A stretch of 64,000 bases of DNA, from the NCBI RefSeq assembly GCF_001423495.1, contig NZ_LMOG01000012.1, positions 69,999 through 133,998 on the forward strand, read 5' to 3'. Below the pieces are notes generated by a model, which was not told where the DNA came from, did not search any database, and saw only the letters and a program-made list of their open reading frames with translations. The DNA is from Xanthomonas sp. Leaf131 (GTDB taxonomy: Bacteria; Pseudomonadota; Gammaproteobacteria; Xanthomonadales; Xanthomonadaceae). The number at the start of each line of letters is the position of its first letter. Position 1 is the first letter of the stretch. Below, in pieces: positions 52,164-61,058 of this stretch. The position numbers and the translations under genes are program-made.

Positions 52164-52937
52164 ATGAAACATCTAGTAACCGCAGCCATCGCCATGGCTG
52201 CGTTGAGCGGCTGCGCGACGGTACTGAACGATGCGACCCAGCCGGTTCGCATCGATACCAAGACTGCCGATGGGCAAACGCTCTCCGGCGCCGATTGCGC
52301 CATCAGCAACGACAAGGGGCGCTTCACCCTGAAGTCGGGCCAGACCGCGCAGGTGCATCGCTCCTCGCGCGATCTGGACATCACCTGCGTGCTGCCGGGC
52401 CAGCGCGATGCGTCCGGGCGCTCGATCTCGCGTGCCAACATCGGCATCTGGGGCAACATCCTGATCGGTGGCGCCATCGGCGCCATCGTCGATCACAGCA
52501 AGGGCACCGGCTACACCTACCCGAGCTGGATCCAGCTGGTGTTCGGGCAGACGTTGAGCTTCGACCGCCATCGCGAAGACCGCGGGCAGCCAGTGCAGGG
52601 CGAAAATGCGCAAGGCGTTGTGGTTGCGGCCAACGCCGGCACGAACGGCCACGCCCACGGCGAAGCGGTCACCACGCCACTCGCAACAGAGGGTGCTGCA
52701 CCGGCCCAAATCAGCGTTGCAACACCAGTCGCCGTTGCCTCGTCGTCGGATGTCTCGTCCGCACGTGCCGCGATGTCGAGCGAGTCGGTCGTGGCACGCG
52801 CACAAAGCATCAGCACCGGCCTGAGCTGCGGGCAGGTGCAGGCCCATAGCGCCACGCGCTTCAGCGCCACCTGCAGCAGCGGTAGCACGGTGCAGATCGA
52901 CTGCTCCGGGTTTCGCTGCACACCGACCTTCCGCTGA
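52164..52937 (+). CDS. Lipoprotein with glycine-zipper-like segment
   Basis: A 257-residue protein with a lipoprotein signal (TAAIAMAALSGC, Cys near 17). The N-terminal domain has QPVRIDTKTADGQTLSGADC, then AISNDKGRFTLKSGQTAQVH. A short Gly/Ile-rich hydrophobic stretch lies near 96-110 (GNILIGGAIGAIVDHSKG), followed by YPSWIQLVFGQTLSFDRH. The second half is Ala/Ser/Val-rich with low complexity. It ends in a small Cys-containing region (STVQIDCSGFRC). The CAGGGGG box before the ATG is strong. Probably an outer-membrane lipoprotein; function unknown. Confidence 0.78.
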   Translation: MKHLVTAAIAMAALSGCATVLNDATQPVRIDTKTADGQTLSGADCAISNDKGRFTLKSGQTAQVHRSSRDLDITCVLPGQRDASGRSISRANIGIWGNILIGGAIGAIVDHSKGTGYTYPSWIQLVFGQTLSFDRHREDRGQPVQGENAQGVVVAANAGTNGHAHGEAVTTPLATEGAAPAQISVATPVAVASSSDVSSARAAMSSESVVARAQSISTGLSCGQVQAHSATRFSATCSSGSTVQIDCSGFRCTPTFR

Positions 52938-53500
52938 GGTGACAAGCTGCGCTCCAAGGCGAGCGCAGCTTGCTGCTCGGGTGAACAGGCCGTGTCGGGA
53001 ATGATCCGACAGCCTGTCGGCGCACCCCCTATTTACGTGATGTACGTCTCATTTAAACTACAGTCTCCGGACGCGAGGCCTGTTGGCCGCTCAACTCGCG
53101 GGGTGCAGAGCACGCCCCTGCCGGGACATGCTGACGATCGACCCGGTGTCCAGCCCTGGTCGGCGTCGCAGTATTTGCACGCCTTGCAGAACGTCGATAC
53201 GCACAACGCCATCCCTAAACTGCTGGGTGATCGCGCGCAGACGTCAGCCCTGTCGAACACGCGCAGAGCAGTGGCATCGCGTGCTGCCGCATCTCCAGCT
53301 CGCGTGCTCAACTTCAGTCTGCTTGGTTGCACAAAGAAGTTTGCGATTGCCACTTCGGTGCGGGAACATCCTGCGACAAACACACGCAGGTGCTCGCGCA
53401 CTGGACACACGCATACGTCGTATTTCACGCGATCAATCAGGCCGCTCGCTAGGCTGACCGTTGTGCAGCTGTTCGCTGCGAACAACGTCAGGACATCCCT
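52938..53500. other. Gene-free stretch
   Basis: About 560 bases. Open frames overlap on both strands with uneven codon use and no ribosome binding site. No repeat of the three families was found. Confidence 0.5.
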
Positions 53501-53611
53501 ATGGGCGACAACTCGTTTCTGTCACCGGCTTTCATCATCTTGGTCGTTGCGATCATCGGCGTGGTTTTCTGGCTGGTGACGCGTGCCAAGAAAAAGCGCA
53601 ATAAAAAGTAA
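53501..53611 (+). CDS. Small single-pass membrane protein (36 aa)
   Basis: MGDNSFLSPAFIILVVAIIG is followed by VVFWLVTRAKKKRNKK. One transmembrane helix spans about residues 9-27 and a very basic tail should stay in the cytoplasm. AGGA lies 7 bases before the ATG. The compact helix-plus-Lys design and the good ribosome binding site support a real gene. Function unknown. Confidence 0.65.
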   Translation: MGDNSFLSPAFIILVVAIIGVVFWLVTRAKKKRNKK

Positions 53612-53871
53612 GCGCTGCAGCGATCAGTAAGAAGGCAGGCGGGTCATCGCGCTTTACGCGCGTTACCGCCAGCTCTGAACAGCAAGCGCAAGTCGACTCA
53701 CATCTGCCTCGTCTGCAACGCAGGTTTAACGATGGGTTTTGCGTAAGTCCGCTGCACCTGGCAACAGCAAGCGATGCTTTTGCAATGCTCCATACGCAGC
53801 GAGTACTTCGCGCTTGCTTCTTCGGCACACGCCGCATACCGCGTTGGCACGCCTGCATGCCAACAACGCAT

Positions 53872-54582
53872 TCAGAAGCGCTCGCCCGCCGGCAGATAAC
53901 GCCACTCGCCGATGCCCAGCTTGCCCAGCGAGATGCGGCCAACGCGCAAACGCCGGATGCTCACCACCTCCAGACCGACCTCGCTGCACATGAAGCGCAG
54001 TTGCCCTGGCTGCACATGTTTGATCGCAAAGCGCAGCCGCTCTTCGTTCTGCCAACTCACCTTACAGGGCGACAGACTGTGCTGCTGATAGACCAGGCCA
54101 TGTGCCAGCCGCGCCATGCCGTACGGGCGCAACTCGCCGCTGACTTCCACCAGAAATTCCTGCTCGATGGAGCTGGCATCGGCACTGAGCCTGCGCAGCA
54201 CGCGGCCGTCCTGGCTTAGCACCAGCAAGCCGCTAGCCTCATCTTCCAGCGGCAACGGTGCCGTCAGGCGCAGGAAATGCCGCTTCAGCAGGCGGGTGGC
54301 GGACTGATCCAGAACGCTGCGCGCAGCGGGTACCGCCAATGCCAGCGCGGCCTGGGCGGTCATTCCGGCAGGTTTGTGCAGCAGCAACGTGGCAGGCTCG
54401 GCCGGCTCCAGCACCGCATCGGCTGCCAGCGTCACCTGCGCCGCGCTCGCCAATGTCTGCGGCTCTTCAACCACCACACCGTCCACGCTGACCCAACCGC
54501 CTTCGATGTACTGCTGTGCCTCGCCACGCGAGCAGCCGAACAGCGCAGCCACGCATTTGTCGAGACGGATCGGTTCGGACAT
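53872..54582 (-). CDS. RsuA/RluF-type pseudouridine synthase-like protein
   Basis: A 236-residue protein. The N-terminal S4 RNA-binding domain (RLDKCVAALFGCSRGEAQQY, then GGWVSVDGVVVEEP) is followed by a pseudouridine synthase-like domain (TLLLHKPAGMTAQAALALA; LEDEASGLLVLSQDGRVLRR; IEQEFLVEVSGEL). In RsuA/RluF enzymes the catalytic motif is R-L-D-x-x-(S/T)-x-G-L. Here the aligned segment is P-L-E-D-E-A-S-G-L, with Glu in place of the catalytic Asp. It may be an rRNA binder without catalysis, or may use the neighbouring Asp. Confidence 0.8.
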   Translation of the reverse strand: MSEPIRLDKCVAALFGCSRGEAQQYIEGGWVSVDGVVVEEPQTLASAAQVTLAADAVLEPAEPATLLLHKPAGMTAQAALALAVPAARSVLDQSATRLLKRHFLRLTAPLPLEDEASGLLVLSQDGRVLRRLSADASSIEQEFLVEVSGELRPYGMARLAHGLVYQQHSLSPCKVSWQNEERLRFAIKHVQPGQLRFMCSEVGLEVVSIRRLRVGRISLGKLGIGEWRYLPAGERF

Positions 54583-54827
54583 CGGGCGAGCTCAGCATCA
54601 GGGCACGGCAGTGTACGTGCTAGGTCCTTGGATGCGCGAGATTGGCCCCATTGACCACGCGGCCATGCAAGCGCTGGTGGCGCGTCGGCATCCATGTGAA
54701 CGCGCGCAAGCACGTCCGCACGGCAGCGTTGATGTACCCGTGTGGACCCGTTCGCCACTTTGCTGCCATCGCGCTTCTGCGGCACCCGACAAAGTGGGAA
54801 ACTGGGCGCTCATACAGGAGATTGCAG

Positions 54828-55034
54828 ATGTTCATCAAGTTCGGCACGACCCGGATCCGCCTCGCCCATATCTCCGTCGTCAACGACCCATTCAACGCTG
54901 GCGAAAGCTTCGGTTCTTACTGCCATTCGGTCCGGGTTGGCCTGCTCTCCGGCGAAGAAGTCTTCGCACGCTTCAACAGCGAGACCGCTGCCGAGCAGCT
55001 CCACGCCGATGTTCTCGCCGCTTTGGAAAGTTGA
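54828..55034 (+). CDS. Small hypothetical protein (68 aa)
   Basis: MFIKFGTTRIRLAHISVVND is followed by a soluble alpha/beta-looking sequence (SVRVGLLSGEEVFARFNSET) ending in ADVLAALES. AGGAG lies 7 bases before the ATG. The open frame extends upstream to 54642, but that part looks non-coding. Codon use fits the neighbours. Function not recognised. Confidence 0.6.
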   Translation: MFIKFGTTRIRLAHISVVNDPFNAGESFGSYCHSVRVGLLSGEEVFARFNSETAAEQLHADVLAALES

Positions 55035-55570
55035 GCGCAAGACAACGACAATTGCACCACGCTGGCTGCGCGCAACGGCGCGATGGATGCGTGGCTCGAG
55101 AAAGAATAGCCGGCGCAGGCCGGCTCGTGATGTGCACGGACGCTGATCTGCTGCCCCGGAATCAACGAGTTTGTTCGCGGCACGGATGCATTCGTGCCAA
55201 CCTTGCGGTTCCGACATCCGCCCATCTCGCACATGCCAGCGAACTCTACCATTCGTCAGCGCCCAAGCATTCGTTGTGCGCGCTGCGCCATGCGCAATGC
55301 GCTAGAGCGCGTCAGTAAAACGTCGGAAAATCGTCCTGCCATTGACACGCTTCGATCCAGCAATGACGCATTAAACAAGGTATTTTTGGCGGGATGTCAG
55401 GTGGCGGCGGACAGCTATCGGGAAATTTCTTCCGCGTAATGAATCCGTCATAAGTATTTCCGAATACACGCCTTTAGCTCTCCGATATCCGGCCGCTAGC
55501 TGGGCAAGACGCTTGAGTGCAGGCACCCCGCATGCACCAGGCACCCCAGCTGCACAACCTGGATGCGGTG
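55035..55570. other. Gene-free leader of the chemoreceptor gene
   Basis: No supported gene. The part from about 55340 to 55490 is AT-richer than the surroundings (for example ATTAAACAAGGTATTTTTGG) and probably contains the chemoreceptor promoter. TTGACA at 55345-55350 is visible, but no well-spaced -10 box follows it. No sigma-54 or sigma-28 box is convincing. Confidence 0.4.
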
Positions 55571-57739
55571 ATGAACGAATATCTGCAACGTCTCAATGTC
55601 GGCCGTCGCTTGGGCATGGCGTTTGGCATCTTGATCCTCTTGTCGGGCCTGCTTGTGGCAACCGGCCTGGTCACCATGTCCAACGCACGTTTCGAGCTGG
55701 ACACCATCGTCAACAGCAACATGGAGAGGATCCAGCTGTCCTCCGAAATGCTCGACGCCAATACCAATGTGGCGATCGGCCTGCGCGACATCGTCATGGT
55801 CGCTGGCGATGCAGCCAATCGCCGCGCGATGGACATGATCGAAAAGAACCGCACACGCTACAAGCAGGCACACGATGCTTTGGCCGCAATGCCTAGCAGC
55901 GCGCTTGAAAAGGCGGCGCTCAAGCTGGTGCAGGAGAAGCGCGACGTCTCGGTCGGGTTCAACAACCAGATTCTCGAATACGGTCTTCGCGATCAGAACC
56001 AGCAAGCGCAGGCATTGCTGCAGGGCGACGCCGCCACCGCGATGGATGCGCAGCAGACGGCCATTCGTGAGAACGCCGCATTGGAACGCCGCCTCAGCAA
56101 AGATGCTTATGCAGCCGCCGTTGCATCGATGCATAAAGGCAAGGTCACGCTGGCCACGGGTGGCATCGCCGCCCTGGTCATCAGTGCCCTGCTTGCATGG
56201 CTGATCACGCGCAGCCTGACCAGGCCATTGAGCCTGGCCACGCGCACTGCCGAAGCGATTGCTGCCGGCAACCTGCAAAACGATGTCCACACTGCCGCCA
56301 CCGACGAAACCGGCCGCTTGTTGCAGGCCATGGACAAGATGCAGCTGCAATTGCGCAATCTGATCGCCGCGCAGACCGATATGGCCAAGCATCACGACAA
56401 CGGCCAGATCAGTTTCCGCATCGATGCGGCGGCCTTCCCTGGCGACTACGGGCGGATGGCAAACGACACCAACTTGCTGGTCGCCTCGCATGTGGCGGTG
56501 CAGACCGATCTGGCTCGCATCATGGGGCGTTACGCCATTGGCGAACTCTCCGAAGACATGCAGCCGCTGCCGGGCGAAAAGGCCGTTTTCAGCGACACCA
56601 TGGCGCAGGTCAAACTCAACCTGTCGGCGATGAATCATGAGATCAAGCACCTTGCACAATCGGCCGCCAATGGCGACTTCAGTGCGCGTGGCGATGTCGA
56701 GCGCTTCCAGTTCGACTTCCGCATCATGGTGGAAAGCCTGAATCACCTGATGTCCACCGCCGATGGCAATCTGCAGTCGTTGTCGTCGTTGCTGCAGTCG
56801 ATCGCTGCCGGCGATCTCACCGCACGCATGAGTGGCGAGTTCCGCGGGGTGTTCGCACAGATGCGCGACGATGCAAACGCCACTGCCAGCCAGTTGGCGC
56901 AGATCGTCGGCAACATCCAGCAATCGGCGGTCTCGATCAATTCGGCTGCCAGCGAGATCGCCGCCGGCAATCAGGACCTGTCGCAGCGCACCGAGCAGCA
57001 AGCGGCCAACCTGGAAGAAACCGCCGCCTCGATGGAAGAACTCACCTCCACCGTCAAGCAGAACGCCGAGAGCGCACGCCAGGCCAATCAGCTGGCGATC
57101 GGCGCGGCACACGTGGCCTCGCAAGGTGGCGAGGTGGTCGGCAAGGTGGTCGAGACCATGAGCGGCATCGAAGCCTCGTCCAAGAAGATCGCCGACATCA
57201 TCAGCGTCATCGACGGCATCGCCTTCCAGACCAACATCCTGGCCTTGAATGCCGCAGTGGAAGCCGCGCGCGCCGGCGAACAAGGCCGCGGCTTTGCGGT
57301 GGTCGCCTCGGAAGTGCGGACCCTGGCCCAGCGCTCGTCTGCGGCCGCCAAGGAGATCAAGGGCTTGATCGACGATTCGGTCGAGCGCGTCGGCATCGGT
57401 TCGGCGCTGGTGCACAGCGCCGGCAAGACCATGGGCGAAGTGGTCGCCAGCGTGCAGCGCGTCACCGACATCATGGGCGAGATCTCCGCCGCCTCGCAGG
57501 AACAGTCGGCCGGCATCGAACAGGTCAACCAGACCATTACCCACATGGACGAAACCACCCAGCAGAACGCAGCGCTGGTGGAAGAAGCCACCGCCGCCGC
57601 GCGCTCGATGGAAGAGCAAGCGGTGCAGCTCACCGATGCGGTCGCGATCTTCAAGATCGATGCACGCCGGGCAAGCCAGGCGCAGACGCGCGCGGCAGCA
57701 CCGGTCGCACATCTGCTGAACAAGGTACGCAGTGCCTGA
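55571..57739 (+). CDS. Methyl-accepting chemotaxis protein
   Basis: A 722-residue transmembrane chemoreceptor. Transmembrane helix 1 is near 15-36 ([20 protein letters not shown]), a four-helix-bundle ligand domain spans about 37-190, and transmembrane helix 2 is near 192-212 ([20 protein letters not shown]). HAMP follows, then a second HAMP-like stretch near 390-440. The signalling domain has a tip at [20 protein letters not shown], then [20 protein letters not shown] near 550. No CheR-tethering pentapeptide at the C-terminus. ATG 55571 gives the family start ([15 protein letters not shown]); ATG 55532 and GTG 55517 are in frame. Confidence 0.92.
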   Translation: MNEYLQRLNVGRRLGMAFGILILLSGLLVATGLVTMSNARFELDTIVNSNMERIQLSSEMLDANTNVAIGLRDIVMVAGDAANRRAMDMIEKNRTRYKQAHDALAAMPSSALEKAALKLVQEKRDVSVGFNNQILEYGLRDQNQQAQALLQGDAATAMDAQQTAIRENAALERRLSKDAYAAAVASMHKGKVTLATGGIAALVISALLAWLITRSLTRPLSLATRTAEAIAAGNLQNDVHTAATDETGRLLQAMDKMQLQLRNLIAAQTDMAKHHDNGQISFRIDAAAFPGDYGRMANDTNLLVASHVAVQTDLARIMGRYAIGELSEDMQPLPGEKAVFSDTMAQVKLNLSAMNHEIKHLAQSAANGDFSARGDVERFQFDFRIMVESLNHLMSTADGNLQSLSSLLQSIAAGDLTARMSGEFRGVFAQMRDDANATASQLAQIVGNIQQSAVSINSAASEIAAGNQDLSQRTEQQAANLEETAASMEELTSTVKQNAESARQANQLAIGAAHVASQGGEVVGKVVETMSGIEASSKKIADIISVIDGIAFQTNILALNAAVEAARAGEQGRGFAVVASEVRTLAQRSSAAAKEIKGLIDDSVERVGIGSALVHSAGKTMGEVVASVQRVTDIMGEISAASQEQSAGIEQVNQTITHMDETTQQNAALVEEATAAARSMEEQAVQLTDAVAIFKIDARRASQAQTRAAAPVAHLLNKVRSA

Positions 57740-58060
57740 GTGGCAACGCGGCGGAACCAGCACTGCCTTCAACAGCGTCGTCTGCGTGGTTACGCTGACG
57801 GCGCTGGCGGGGCCTGCATCGGCCAGGCTTGAGTCGATCAGATCAGAATCGTACTGGCGCAGCTAGCGGCAGCGACGATTCATCCGTGTAGATGTTCGGG
57901 AAATAGCGCTCTATCAGCAATGGTGGGTGTCAGAGCAACGCAGCATGCGCCGGCAGCAGCAACAAGGCACACCGCGCCAGCATGAACAGGGCGGTCAACG
58001 CATCCGGCACGCGCCATGCGCGCGGTCATGCTGCGCCGGAAGGCGCGGAAAAGCGCGGGG
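57740..58060. other. Gene-free stretch between convergent genes
   Basis: 321 bases between the chemoreceptor and the response regulator. No gene is supported; a hairpin lies at the right edge (58048-58076). Confidence 0.5.
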
Positions 58061-58076
58061 CTAGCCGGCGCTTTTC
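58048..58076 (-). terminator. Hairpin overlapping response regulator stop
   Basis: GAAAAGCGC pairs with GCGCTTTTC around an 11-base loop that itself contains GGCTAGCC and overlaps the stop codon of the response regulator. The 3' arm ends in GCGCTTTTC on the minus strand, close to a rho-independent form. Confidence 0.5.
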
Positions 58077-58420
58077 TGCTGCAACAGGGTCAACGCAGCT
58101 TTTAGATCGAGCAGGCGGAATGGCTTCTGCAAACCATGGCGATGCTGGAACTTTTCGGGAATCCCGCTGACGGAATAGCCGGTGACGAAAATATACGGCA
58201 CCCCCAAGGCATCCAGTTCCTCAGCGATCGGAAAGGAATAGGTCCCGCCAAGATTGACGTCGAGCAGCGCCAGATCGAGATTTCCCTGCTTCACGGCCTG
58301 AAGCCCCGCATCCACGTCCCCCACTGTTGCCACGATCTCGTATCCCAACTCGGTCAGGCAGTCTTCCAGCAGCATGGCCACCACGGATTCGTCTTCGACC
58401 AATAGAACGCGCGCGCTCAC
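58061..58420 (-). CDS. Single-domain response regulator paired with HWE kinase
   Basis: A 119-residue receiver. E9, D10 and E11 (LLVEDESVV), phosphoacceptor D54 (LALLDVNLGGTYSFPIAEE), Thr in FVTGYSV and Lys in LQKPFRLLDL are present. The LDVNLGG form is typical of receivers that partner HWE/HisKA2 kinases. The start overlaps the kinase stop by 4 bp, so the two form a two-component pair. No output domain; it may act through protein contacts or phosphotransfer. Confidence 0.9.
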   Translation of the reverse strand: MSARVLLVEDESVVAMLLEDCLTELGYEIVATVGDVDAGLQAVKQGNLDLALLDVNLGGTYSFPIAEELDALGVPYIFVTGYSVSGIPEKFQHRHGLQKPFRLLDLKAALTLLQQKSAG

Positions 58421-59502
58421 TTCTCCACCTCGGCGAGGTCGGCCGGTAGCGGCACACAGACATGGAACCGAACGCCTGCCGGGTCGAAGACAAGTTCGAC
58501 ATCGCCTTTGAGATCATGCTTCAAGCCACGCTCCAGCAATCGGGAACCGAAGCCCTTGCGCGCTGGTGGATGGACGGCCGGGCCGCCGCTTTCCTGCCAG
58601 ACCAACTCGAGCAACGCTTGCTCGTTGTGCGCTTTGCGTTCCCATGCGATCAGTACGTTGCCTTCTGGAACAGACAGCGCGCCATGCTTGACCGCGTTGG
58701 TGCACAACTCATGCAGCGCCATCGACAGCGCCAGCGCACGCCGCGGATCGAGCCGGCATGACGCGCCCTGCAGCGTAAAGCGCCCACCATCAGGCGATTC
58801 GTACATTGCAGCCGCATCGCGGGTCAGTTCCTGGATATCGGCACTGATCCAGTTCTCGCGGGTAAGGGTGTCGTGCGCCCTGGACAGCGCAAGCAGACGC
58901 GCATCGATCTTCTCTTGCGCGTCGTCGAGGCTGGAGGCGTTATTGAACGACTGGCGCGCCAGCGACTGCACCATGACCAGAGAATTCTTGACGCGATGAT
59001 TGAGTTCGTTGATCAACAGCTGCTGATGCTGCTCGTGCTGTTTGTGTTCGGTGATGTCGCGCGTCGCACCCGCGATGGCCTCGACCTCGCCATCAGGCCC
59101 GAACACCGGCGTGAAGATATACTCGTACACGCGCAGTCCCTTGGTCGTGTGCGGAAACGGCACCTCGCCTCGCAGCGACTGGCCGGTCGCCTTCACCTGC
59201 TCGATTTCGGTGTCGTGCATTGCCGCATGCCAGGGCTCGTAGCCGATTTCAAGGCAGGTCTTGAAGCGCGCCTCTTCCCAGCGCATCCCCCACATCGTCA
59301 GCAACGCCTCGTTTGCGTAAATAAACCGATGCTGGATATCGAACACGTACAGAAGATCGGGGGTCGCCTGTAACAGCGCCTTGTATATACGCGATCTTGC
59401 GGCGTCGTCTTGCTGGTCGGGTATCACGTTATCTGACTCTGTATGTGATGCATACGATAAACCGATCTGCGTGAATGCGAAATCATGCAGCCGGTAATAC
59501 AT
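58417..59502 (-). CDS. PAS-domain HWE-family sensor histidine kinase
   Basis: A 361-residue soluble kinase. The PAS domain is near 40-155 (LLQATPDLLYVFDIQHRFIY, then ITEHKQ at its end). The phosphoacceptor region is ELNHRVKNSLVMVQSLARQS near 168, with the HRVKN box typical of HWE/HisKA2 enzymes. The ATP-binding part has LHELCTNAVKHGALSVPEG near 267, and LVWQESGGPAVHPPARKGFG with the WxE motif. GSRLLERGLKHDLKGDVELV follows. There is no membrane helix, so the signal is cytoplasmic (redox, light or small ligand). ATG 59502 is the longest start; GTG 59427 also precedes the PAS domain. Confidence 0.87.
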   Translation of the reverse strand: MYYRLHDFAFTQIGLSYASHTESDNVIPDQQDDAARSRIYKALLQATPDLLYVFDIQHRFIYANEALLTMWGMRWEEARFKTCLEIGYEPWHAAMHDTEIEQVKATGQSLRGEVPFPHTTKGLRVYEYIFTPVFGPDGEVEAIAGATRDITEHKQHEQHQQLLINELNHRVKNSLVMVQSLARQSFNNASSLDDAQEKIDARLLALSRAHDTLTRENWISADIQELTRDAAAMYESPDGGRFTLQGASCRLDPRRALALSMALHELCTNAVKHGALSVPEGNVLIAWERKAHNEQALLELVWQESGGPAVHPPARKGFGSRLLERGLKHDLKGDVELVFDPAGVRFHVCVPLPADLAEVEK

Positions 59503-60053
59503 TCGGGGGTATCGCCAGTGCGTCGCCCCAGAATACGATTCCCCGAAAACGATGCGGGCAATGGCCTCACGTCAAAAACTCGACCGCTGCTCTGCACAAA
59601 CAGCCCGTGCCGCGTGCGTGATGGATTGGTCCAAGAAGGCGGCGCCGACATAAGAAGCCCTGCAGAATGCACGGGGCATTCATTGATCGGCAGTGGCAGG
59701 ATCTCAGCAGACGTCGATAGACAGGGCGAGGTGCCCTCTTCCAGCGCAAGACGCCTTGGAATCTGCATGCCTGTCTTCCGGCCGAACAACGACACGACTT
59801 TTCACAGTGCATTAGCACTGCGATCACGCTCGTGGTGAATGCTCCGGACCGCAGCGCAACCGGCACCCATGACGCTCTCGGCGAATCGGATGCAGTTCGC
59901 CAGCATCGCTTGCCGATGCGTAACGCTAGCCGCGACGCTGCCTGGCACGCGCTGCCCGGCGACCGGTCGTCGTCGGCCGGTGATCGCCAGGTCGCCGAGC
60001 AACGCCGACCCTGCTAGCCTTTCTCCCTATTCCGTTGGTATTGCTGATCCATC
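59503..60053. other. Gene-free stretch upstream of queC
   Basis: About 550 bases between the divergent kinase and queC genes. Open frames are overlapping shadows. I looked for a preQ1 riboswitch before queC and did not find a convincing one. Confidence 0.45.
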
Positions 60054-60728
60054 ATGAAAAAAGCCGTTGTTCTGTTGTCCGGTGGCATGGATTCCGCCGC
60101 CGTAGTCGCACTCGCGCAGGAACAGGGCTTTGCCGTGCACGCGCTAAGCGTGCGCTACGGCCAGCGCCACACCTCCGAACTGGATGCGGCCGCACGCGTC
60201 GCCGCAGCGCAAGGCGTCATCGCCCACAAGGTGGTCGACGTGGATCTGCGCAGCATCGGCGGCTCGGCGCTCACCGCCGACATCGAGGTGCCCGATGCCG
60301 GCGGCGACGGCATTCCGGTCACCTATGTGCCTGCACGCAACACCATCATGCTGTCGCTGGCGCTCGGCTGGGCCGAGGTGATCGGCGCCAACGACCTGTT
60401 CTGCGGCGTCAACGCAGTGGATTACTCGGGCTACCCAGACTGCCGCCCCGAGTTCGTCCGCGCCTTCGAAGTACTTGCCAACCTGGCCACCAAGGCCGGC
60501 GTGGAAGGCGCCGGACTGCGCGTGCACGCACCACTGCAGTTCCTCAGCAAGGCCGACATCGTCCGCGAAGGCGTGCGCCTGGGCGTGGACTTCGGCCTCA
60601 CCGTCTCGTGCTACCGCGCCGACGCCGACGGGCGCGCCTGCGGCCACTGCGACGCCTGCCGCCTGCGCGCCGCCGGCTTCGTCGATGCCGGCGTCCCCGA
60701 CCCCACGCACTACGCCATTTCGTCTTGA
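60054..60728 (+). CDS. queC: 7-cyano-7-deazaguanine synthase QueC
   Basis: A 224-residue PP-loop ATPase converting 7-carboxy-7-deazaguanine to preQ0 for queuosine synthesis. The pyrophosphate loop is [20 protein letters not shown] near 6. [20 protein letters not shown] and [20 protein letters not shown] follow. Four zinc cysteines are in [20 protein letters not shown] near 190-205. Length matches the family. It ends 47 bp before a tRNA-Lys gene. Confidence 0.96.
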   Translation: MKKAVVLLSGGMDSAAVVALAQEQGFAVHALSVRYGQRHTSELDAAARVAAAQGVIAHKVVDVDLRSIGGSALTADIEVPDAGGDGIPVTYVPARNTIMLSLALGWAEVIGANDLFCGVNAVDYSGYPDCRPEFVRAFEVLANLATKAGVEGAGLRVHAPLQFLSKADIVREGVRLGVDFGLTVSCYRADADGRACGHCDACRLRAAGFVDAGVPDPTHYAISS

Positions 60729-60741
60729 CGCTTGTGTAGGG

Positions 60742-60747
60742 TAGAAT
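60742..60747 (+). promoter_or_regulatory. Candidate -10 box of tRNA-Lys
   Basis: TAGAAT lies about 29 bp before the tRNA and is followed by a GC-rich discriminator (GCGCACC), as in stable RNA promoters. The TTGACG at 60725 is only 11 bp away, too close to be its -35. Confidence 0.35.
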
Positions 60748-60775
60748 GCGCACCCCGGCGCACAGTCGGGGCAGT

Positions 60776-60851
60776 GGGCCGTTAGCTCAGTCGGTAGAGC
60801 AGAAGACTTTTAATCTTTTGGTCGATGGTTCGAATCCATCACGGCCCACCA
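60776..60851 (+). tRNA. tRNA-Lys (UUU)
   Basis: A complete cloverleaf of 76 bases including an encoded CCA. The acceptor stem GGGCCGT pairs with ACGGCCC. The D arm is AGCTCAGTCGGTAGAGC. The anticodon loop CTTTTAA gives anticodon TTT. The T arm is GATGGTTCGAATCCATC. A terminator follows at 60872. Confidence 0.97.
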
Positions 60852-60871
60852 ATCAAATCAGTTACTTGAAG

Positions 60872-60892
60872 AGCGCCTAAGGCGCTTTTTTT
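60872..60892 (+). terminator. Rho-independent terminator after tRNA-Lys
   Basis: AGCGCC-TAA-GGCGCT followed by six T residues: a 6-bp GC-rich stem with a 3-base loop and T-tract. Confidence 0.93.
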
Positions 60893-61058
60893 GTGGCTCC
60901 GGAAAAATTGCGCGCGCCGTGTTCATCATGCGGCTCCGTTGGCACACGCGTGCTCCCTCAGCCAAGTGTCGAGATGACCGACCAACATGGCAATGTCACT
61001 CGAGAGCGACTTAGCAAAGTGAGGAATGAGAGGGCAGATAGCTGCCCTCTCGTCGTGT

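Noticed and set aside
55496-57772. A 758-residue minus-strand frame opposite the chemoreceptor
   Set aside because: Shadow of the chemoreceptor gene, which has clear signalling-domain motifs.
59424-59795. A 123-residue minus-strand frame upstream of the HWE kinase
   Set aside because: It overlaps the kinase N-terminus in another frame, contains no known motif and has irregular codon use.
59850-60053. Possible preQ1 riboswitch upstream of queC
   Set aside because: No conserved preQ1-I or preQ1-II pairing pattern could be found by eye.
60725-60747. TTGACG and TAGAAT as a full promoter for tRNA-Lys
   Set aside because: The spacer is only 11 bp, too short for a sigma-70 promoter; only the -10 box is kept as a weak candidate.
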